Assembly: GCA_028695865.1 (NCBI GenBank)
Contig: JAQVID010000051.1
Location: 1-10,801 of the forward strand
Origin: Thermoguttaceae bacterium
GTDB lineage: Bacteria; Planctomycetota; Planctomycetia; Pirellulales; Thermoguttaceae
Length of the DNA stretch: 10,801 bases
Reading direction: 5' to 3'
The notes under the pieces are model-generated. The model was not told the DNA's origin and did not search any database. It was given only the letters and a program-made list of their open reading frames with translations. This document shows, one piece after another, positions 7,751 to 10,801 of the stretch; the first letter of the stretch is position 1; each line of letters opens with the position of its first letter. Made by a program: the position numbers and the translations under genes.

Positions 7751-7763
7751 ATTTTATTAAAAT
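7751..7763. repeat. AT-rich palindrome in the divergent control region
   Basis: ATTTTA (7751-7756) and TAAAAT (7758-7763) form a perfect inverted repeat around one base, about 50 bases upstream of the regulator start. It may be part of the regulator's promoter region or simply AT-rich DNA. I could not pick a convincing -35/-10 pair for the regulator gene. Confidence 0.3.
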
Positions 7764-7815
7764 AATCTTATTGGGCGACTTTTTATTCTTAATTTGCGAC
7801 AATCAGGAAAACGGA

Positions 7816-8694
7816 ATGAACTCCAAACGTGATTATTTTTATCTTCCGGTGGGTCAAAAAGAATTCAGCTGGGGACTTTACCTCACCGATGTTGGTCATA
7901 ACATTGTGCGACCGTACGAACAGCATCCTGCCCGTGAACATCCGCCTTCCTATCAGTTTCAAAGTTCGAAAGGACGCATTCTGTCGGAATATCAGATCAT
8001 CCTCATCACGGGGGGCGAAGGGTATTTTTCCAGTGGAGAGATACGGAATCAGCGTGTTACCCAAGGGGATGTTCTTATGCTCTTTCCGGGCATCTGGCAT
8101 ACTTACTCACCTTCTTCGAAAATCGGTTGGGAAGATTACTGGATCGGACTGAACGGATCATGGATCAGCGCTATTTGCGAACGATGTTTGTTCCAGCCGA
8201 ATCGGCCTATCATCCATACTTCAAAACACAAGGAGATTCAAGCGACCATCGCCGAACTTTTGGATGACGTTCGCAAAAACGGTGCCGTCAATAAACCTGA
8301 TTATATTGTATCTATTACAAAGATACTCACTCTGCTTTCTGAAGAACCTGCTGAACAGGAACCCGACTTCAATTCCGGAAAAGAAGGAATTGTTCATGAA
8401 GCAACCAGAGTTATTTGGGAATGGAGCTATCGAACATTAACGGTAAACGACGTCGCCAAAAGTGTTCAGGTTAATCGCCGGACCCTCGAAAGGTATTTTC
8501 GCGATATTTGCGGTGCTTCCATTCATGATGAAATTATCCGCTGCAGGCTGGTACGTGCCGAACTGCTTTTGAAAAAAACGCATGTTCCGATCCATCGAAT
8601 AGCAACGATGGTCGGCTTTTCCTCGCACCAGCAGATGTGTTTGCATTTTATCAAATATTTTAAATGTACTCCGGCAAAAGTCCGTAAATCTTGA
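7816..8694 (+). CDS. AraC/XylR-family transcriptional regulator
   Basis: The predicted protein has 292 residues. The ATG at 7816 is preferred to an in-frame TTG at 7771 because AGGA (7805-7808) lies 7 bases upstream. Residues about 55-110 form a cupin-like sugar-binding arm of the AraC_binding type; the stretch ITGGEGYF, then QGDVLMLFPGIWHTYSP, then GWEDYWIGL is characteristic. Residues about 208-292 are the double helix-turn-helix DNA-binding domain: helix set one in VNDVAKSVQVNRRTLERYF and set two in IHRIATMVGFSSHQQM, ending near CTPAKVRKS. It probably senses a sugar released by the GH106 enzyme and controls the divergent leftward block; the direct repeats at 7677-7709 are its candidate site. 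It is a single-gene unit ended by the terminator at 8764-8788. The family call is secure; ligand and targets are inferred from position. Confidence 0.9.
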   Translation: MNSKRDYFYLPVGQKEFSWGLYLTDVGHNIVRPYEQHPAREHPPSYQFQSSKGRILSEYQIILITGGEGYFSSGEIRNQRVTQGDVLMLFPGIWHTYSPSSKIGWEDYWIGLNGSWISAICERCLFQPNRPIIHTSKHKEIQATIAELLDDVRKNGAVNKPDYIVSITKILTLLSEEPAEQEPDFNSGKEGIVHEATRVIWEWSYRTLTVNDVAKSVQVNRRTLERYFRDICGASIHDEIIRCRLVRAELLLKKTHVPIHRIATMVGFSSHQQMCLHFIKYFKCTPAKVRKS

Positions 8695-8763
8695 TGAATG
8701 GTTAATCTTTTTTGACCTCCTTTTCAATCTCTGGAAAAAATCACGGCATGTTTCCTCCGGTTT

Positions 8764-8788
8764 GGCCGACCCGATCGGCCGGTTTTTT
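8764..8788 (+). terminator. Intrinsic terminator of the regulator gene
   Basis: GGCCGA (8764-8769) and TCGGCC (8775-8780) enclose a 5-base loop and are followed by GG and six T (8783-8788). It lies about 70 bases after the regulator stop codon. Confidence 0.88.
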
Positions 8789-9158
8789 GTTCTTATTTCC
8801 TCTTTACTGATATTTCAGCTCTTGAGTCGCGAAATAACTACACTTGTTTTCTCTGCTGTTTTTGTTATAATTTCTTTTCGTGCTGAAGATTTTGAGTAAA
8901 TGTGCTTTAAAACCAATTGCCAGATACCATGAGCCGCGGAACACGGTATTGGGCCAAGGAGCGTTAACCGGTTTTACTTGGGTTTTCATGTTGTGCCGCC
9001 TGAAATTCCCCGTTTTTCGAAGGTGAACGCGCAGTAAGTCGCCGAAGATTGAAGTATCGGTCGTATAACCGTCCTTCTCCTGCCGCAACCAAAGTGTTCC
9101 ATCGTTTAAATACATCGTTGACCATTAGTTTTCCCTTAACTGATAAAAAGGAACGAAC
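8789..9158. other. Gene-poor leader region upstream of the esterase gene
   Basis: No recognisable protein or RNA gene is seen. On the minus strand an ORF of 103 codons (9115-8804) starts with ATG but resembles nothing known, has no close ribosome binding site and contains a low-complexity lysine/asparagine-rich tail; I consider it probably non-coding. On the plus strand the stretch would be an untranslated leader of about 280 bases if the promoter at 8844-8871 drives the esterase gene. No known riboswitch fold was recognised by eye. Confidence 0.45.
8844..8871 (+). promoter_or_regulatory. Extended -10 promoter candidate for the esterase gene
   Basis: TTGTTT (8844-8849) is followed after 16 bases by a perfect TATAAT (8866-8871), preceded by TG one base before (TGTTATAAT), the extended -10 form. 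A transcript would start near 8878 and run about 280 bases before the esterase start codon at 9159. It lies just beyond the regulator's terminator, as expected for a new unit. Confidence 0.55.
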
Positions 9159-10025
9159 ATGATGAAATATTATTCGATTCTGATTTTCCTGATGCTGACG
9201 GCAGGTGCTTTTGCGCAGGATGAATATCCTGTCTGGCCGGACAAGGCGCCCGGAGTAACAGAAAATCTGCCGGACAAAATGAAAGGCGACAATTACACGT
9301 TTGTAACCCGCCCGGTGATTCGCGTATTTGTGCCGGAAAAAAAGACTTCTGACGCATGTGTCATCGTGCTTCCCGGCGGTGGTTACTCGGTCTGTAACAA
9401 CGGTCGTGACCTTGCCGGATTATTCACGGGCCATGGCATGACCACCGTCGTTTTAACGTACCGCGTTCCCCGTCCGAAGTCGGGCAAGATATACATGCCC
9501 GCGTTTCAGGACGCGCAGCGCGCCATTCGTCTGACACGTTCTCTCGCGGCCAAATATGGATTTGATCCCAATCGTATCGGTGCCATTGGCGGTTCGGCAG
9601 GCGGACACCTGACGACTATGTGCTGTACCTCCAGCACGGTACAAAGTTACAAGCCAATCGACGACATCGACAAGCTTCCCGCCAACCTTGCGTTCGGCAT
9701 TGCCAAGTATCCGGCCTACGTTCTCGAAGACGGACTCACCGGCCCCAATACCGACCGTGGCAACTTCGCAAAAATGGCCGAAGATTTCGCGTTCGACGCC
9801 AAAACGCCCCCCATGTGCTTCGTGCATGGCGATAACGACGTCTATTCGCCCATGGGATCGGTCGCTCTGTATCACAAACTGCGAACGATGGGTATCCCCG
9901 CCGAACTGCATATCTGGGCAAAAGCTCCTCACGGATTCGGTAAGATCGACGACACCAATCGCGATCAGGTCGGATACTGGGGAAAGAGCGTCTGGGCCTG
10001 GATCACCATCATGAAATTCAACTGA
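9159..10025 (+). CDS. Secreted alpha/beta-hydrolase esterase (acetyl xylan esterase/lipase-like)
   Basis: The predicted protein has 288 residues. AAGGA (9148-9152) lies 6 bases before the ATG at 9159; a second ATG follows immediately and could also serve. Residues 1-19 are a signal peptide ending AFA. After VWPDKAPG (about 25-32) comes the oxyanion-hole region LPGGGYS (71-77). The nucleophile is Ser146 in GGSAGG (144-149), followed by Asp227 in HGDNDVYSP and His258 in APHGFG, which completes the catalytic triad. Proteins of this type (COG0657-like, often annotated alpha/beta hydrolase or xylan esterase) remove acetyl or other acyl groups from plant polysaccharides. Here it could deacylate the glycan attacked by the GH106 enzyme, but it is transcribed separately. 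Its codons look richer in G and C than those of its neighbours (33 of 60 bases at 9541-9600, against 28 of 60 at 6601-6660 in the transporter). That could hint at a different origin; the sample is small. Confidence 0.85.
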   Translation: MMKYYSILIFLMLTAGAFAQDEYPVWPDKAPGVTENLPDKMKGDNYTFVTRPVIRVFVPEKKTSDACVIVLPGGGYSVCNNGRDLAGLFTGHGMTTVVLTYRVPRPKSGKIYMPAFQDAQRAIRLTRSLAAKYGFDPNRIGAIGGSAGGHLTTMCCTSSTVQSYKPIDDIDKLPANLAFGIAKYPAYVLEDGLTGPNTDRGNFAKMAEDFAFDAKTPPMCFVHGDNDVYSPMGSVALYHKLRTMGIPAELHIWAKAPHGFGKIDDTNRDQVGYWGKSVWAWITIMKFN

Positions 10026-10091
10026 TTTTTTCCGACAGAACAAGCCGCCCTTCACATCATCTGGAAGATATTCGACGGCTATCGAAAAATC

Positions 10092-10116
10092 ACCTCACAA
10101 CGGGATGAGGTTTTTT
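10092..10116 (+). terminator. Intrinsic terminator of the esterase gene
   Basis: ACCTCA (10092-10097) and TGAGGT (10106-10111) enclose an 8-base loop and run into six T (10111-10116). Five A precede the stem at 10085-10089, so it may also act weakly in the opposite direction, on the broken transposase-like transcript. Confidence 0.78.
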
Positions 10117-10134
10117 GGAAAATCGCATTGCTCT

Positions 10135-10557
10135 TTACCGGGATCGCGGGCAAGCGCACTCCATGACGGGCTTTGTTGGTCGTAATGGACCTTGATGATG
10201 AGTATGATGAAAATTCAACGTGCCCGTCATGCAGTGAGTGAAACGAACGGAATTAGGGAGTTGTGAATAGATGAAATGACGGCATAAACAAACAAAAATG
10301 GTAACACATTTAATATAAGCCATGTAAGGGGCTTTCTTCCATGTCAACCCGTTTTCTAACCTGTACAACTCATGGAACAAGCACTGTACTGCGTCTATTT
10401 GGATTCCCAACCGACTCAAGTGGTGATAAAACTTCCGGAATCGTCTTTTCTCATCAACGGTCCGAATCCATGACGAAACCGTCGAACAGGTCAACAAGGG
10501 CCCAATAACAAGTTTCTGAAACCAGGGCCGCCTTAGCTTGTATAACGTGCTTTCCAT
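10135..10557 (-). pseudogene. Truncated transposase-like remnant (DDE family N-terminal region)
   Basis: The frame from ATG 10557 gives about 140 residues. Roughly the first 65 (for example SSWIRTVDEKRRFRKFYHHLSRLG, seen in part as RFRKFYHHLSR) recall the N-terminal region of IS4/IS701-like transposases, where a short helix pair precedes the first catalytic Asp with a motif like YHRLFSRA. Past this the similarity fades, the sequence turns rich in Cys, His and Thr, and the frame ends at 10135 without any DDE catalytic core. The open frame continues upstream to 10752 only because it runs in the wrong frame into the IS66 end. It looks like a decayed element next to which the IS66 copy inserted. 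The family assignment is by eye and tentative. Confidence 0.4.
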
Positions 10558-10680
10558 TGGTATAATGAATGTGTGGATACAACTGTTCGCTTCATGCTGA
10601 TTGTTGCTCATCCTGAAACACCTCATTATTACCGTTTTTTTGTGATGATTTAAACAATAACAAATGAGACTCTTTTTTTC

Positions 10681-10801
10681 GTAACCGTTCACGGTCAGAA
10701 TATGAAAATTGGGATAATCAGGAATAAATTGGCGACGGGGCAGCGGTACCATGGAGATAATGGATGAGCGTTTGGGTCATGTAATCAAGCAGATTCCGGC
10801 C
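10681..10801 (-). mobile_element. 3' end of an IS66-family insertion sequence (right copy)
   Basis: This is the inverted, identical partner of the sequence at 2-122; the match runs to 10680 and then breaks down. The tip at 10681 reads GTAACCGTTCACGGTCAG. The body of the element lies outside the window to the right. The two copies point toward each other, with both transposase 3' ends facing the six-gene segment. Confidence 0.72.
10718..10801 (-). CDS. tnpC: IS66-type transposase TnpC, C-terminal fragment (cut by window edge)
   Basis: The same 27-codon tail as at the left end, ending in TAAPSPIYS and a TGA stop (10720-10718), read inward from the right edge. No base differs from the left copy, so the two elements are recent copies of one IS or were assembled from the same repeat. 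The catalytic region is outside the window. Confidence 0.6.
   Translation of the reverse strand, partial: GRNLLDYMTQTLIHYLHGTAAPSPIYS

Noticed and set aside
9118..9146. TTGACC-17-TGATAA as the esterase promoter
   Set aside because: The -10 box matches poorly, and the transcript would start after the ribosome binding site at 9148-9152.
9453..10055. 200-codon minus-strand ORF
   Set aside because: It is antisense to the esterase, which has a full catalytic triad and signal peptide; no recognisable domain on the minus strand.
1..10801. CRISPR array, tRNA or rRNA genes, phage defence cluster
   Set aside because: No regularly spaced repeats, no cloverleaf or rRNA-like sequence and no defence-type proteins were seen; gene content is sugar use plus mobile-element remains.

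Overview
The window is about 10.8 kb of AT-leaning bacterial DNA holding six intact-looking protein genes. It is bounded at both ends by inward-pointing ends of the same insertion sequence, an IS66-family element. The gene content is a large GH106-type alpha-L-rhamnosidase-like enzyme, an L-arabinose/L-fucose-type isomerase, an ACS-type MFS transporter, an AraC/XylR-like regulator and a secreted acyl esterase. This suits a polysaccharide-degrading bacterium, possibly of the Planctomycetota-Verrucomicrobiota-Lentisphaerota/Kiritimatiellota group. That placement rests on general protein flavour only and is weak.

Layout, left to right. Positions 1-122 are the 3' end of an IS66-type element with the C-terminus of tnpC. 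Positions 123-464 are a gene-free stretch with a GC-rich structured patch. A probable secreted or lipoprotein zinc metallopeptidase (465-1277, +) follows. Two opposed intrinsic terminators (about 1305-1377) separate it from a leftward-transcribed block. In transcription order that block is the MFS transporter (7527-6175), the isomerase (6185-4728, overlapping the transporter by 11 bases) and, after an intercistronic terminator (4728-4703), the GH106 enzyme (4644-1651). The AraC-type regulator (7816-8694, +) diverges from the transporter across a roughly 290-base control region. That region has a good sigma70-like promoter for the leftward block and a pair of direct repeats that could be the regulator's operator. 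A strong terminator follows the regulator. Next is a gene-poor stretch with an extended -10 promoter, then a secreted alpha/beta-hydrolase esterase (9159-10025, +) with its own terminator. A broken transposase-like ORF (10557-10135, -) and the second IS66 end (10681-10801) close the window.

How the genes may work together (inference): the exported GH106 enzyme removes L-rhamnose or a related sugar from a plant- or algal-type glycan. The esterase may remove acyl groups that block access. The MFS carrier imports the released sugar or acid, the isomerase makes the matching ketose in the cytoplasm, and the AraC-type protein senses the sugar and switches on the block. No kinase, aldolase or lactaldehyde gene is present, so the rest of the pathway must lie elsewhere.

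Both ends of the window lie inside the same 122-base sequence in inverted orientation. The window could therefore be the middle of a composite transposon. It could equally be an assembled contig that stopped at two copies of a repeated IS. The sequence alone cannot separate these.
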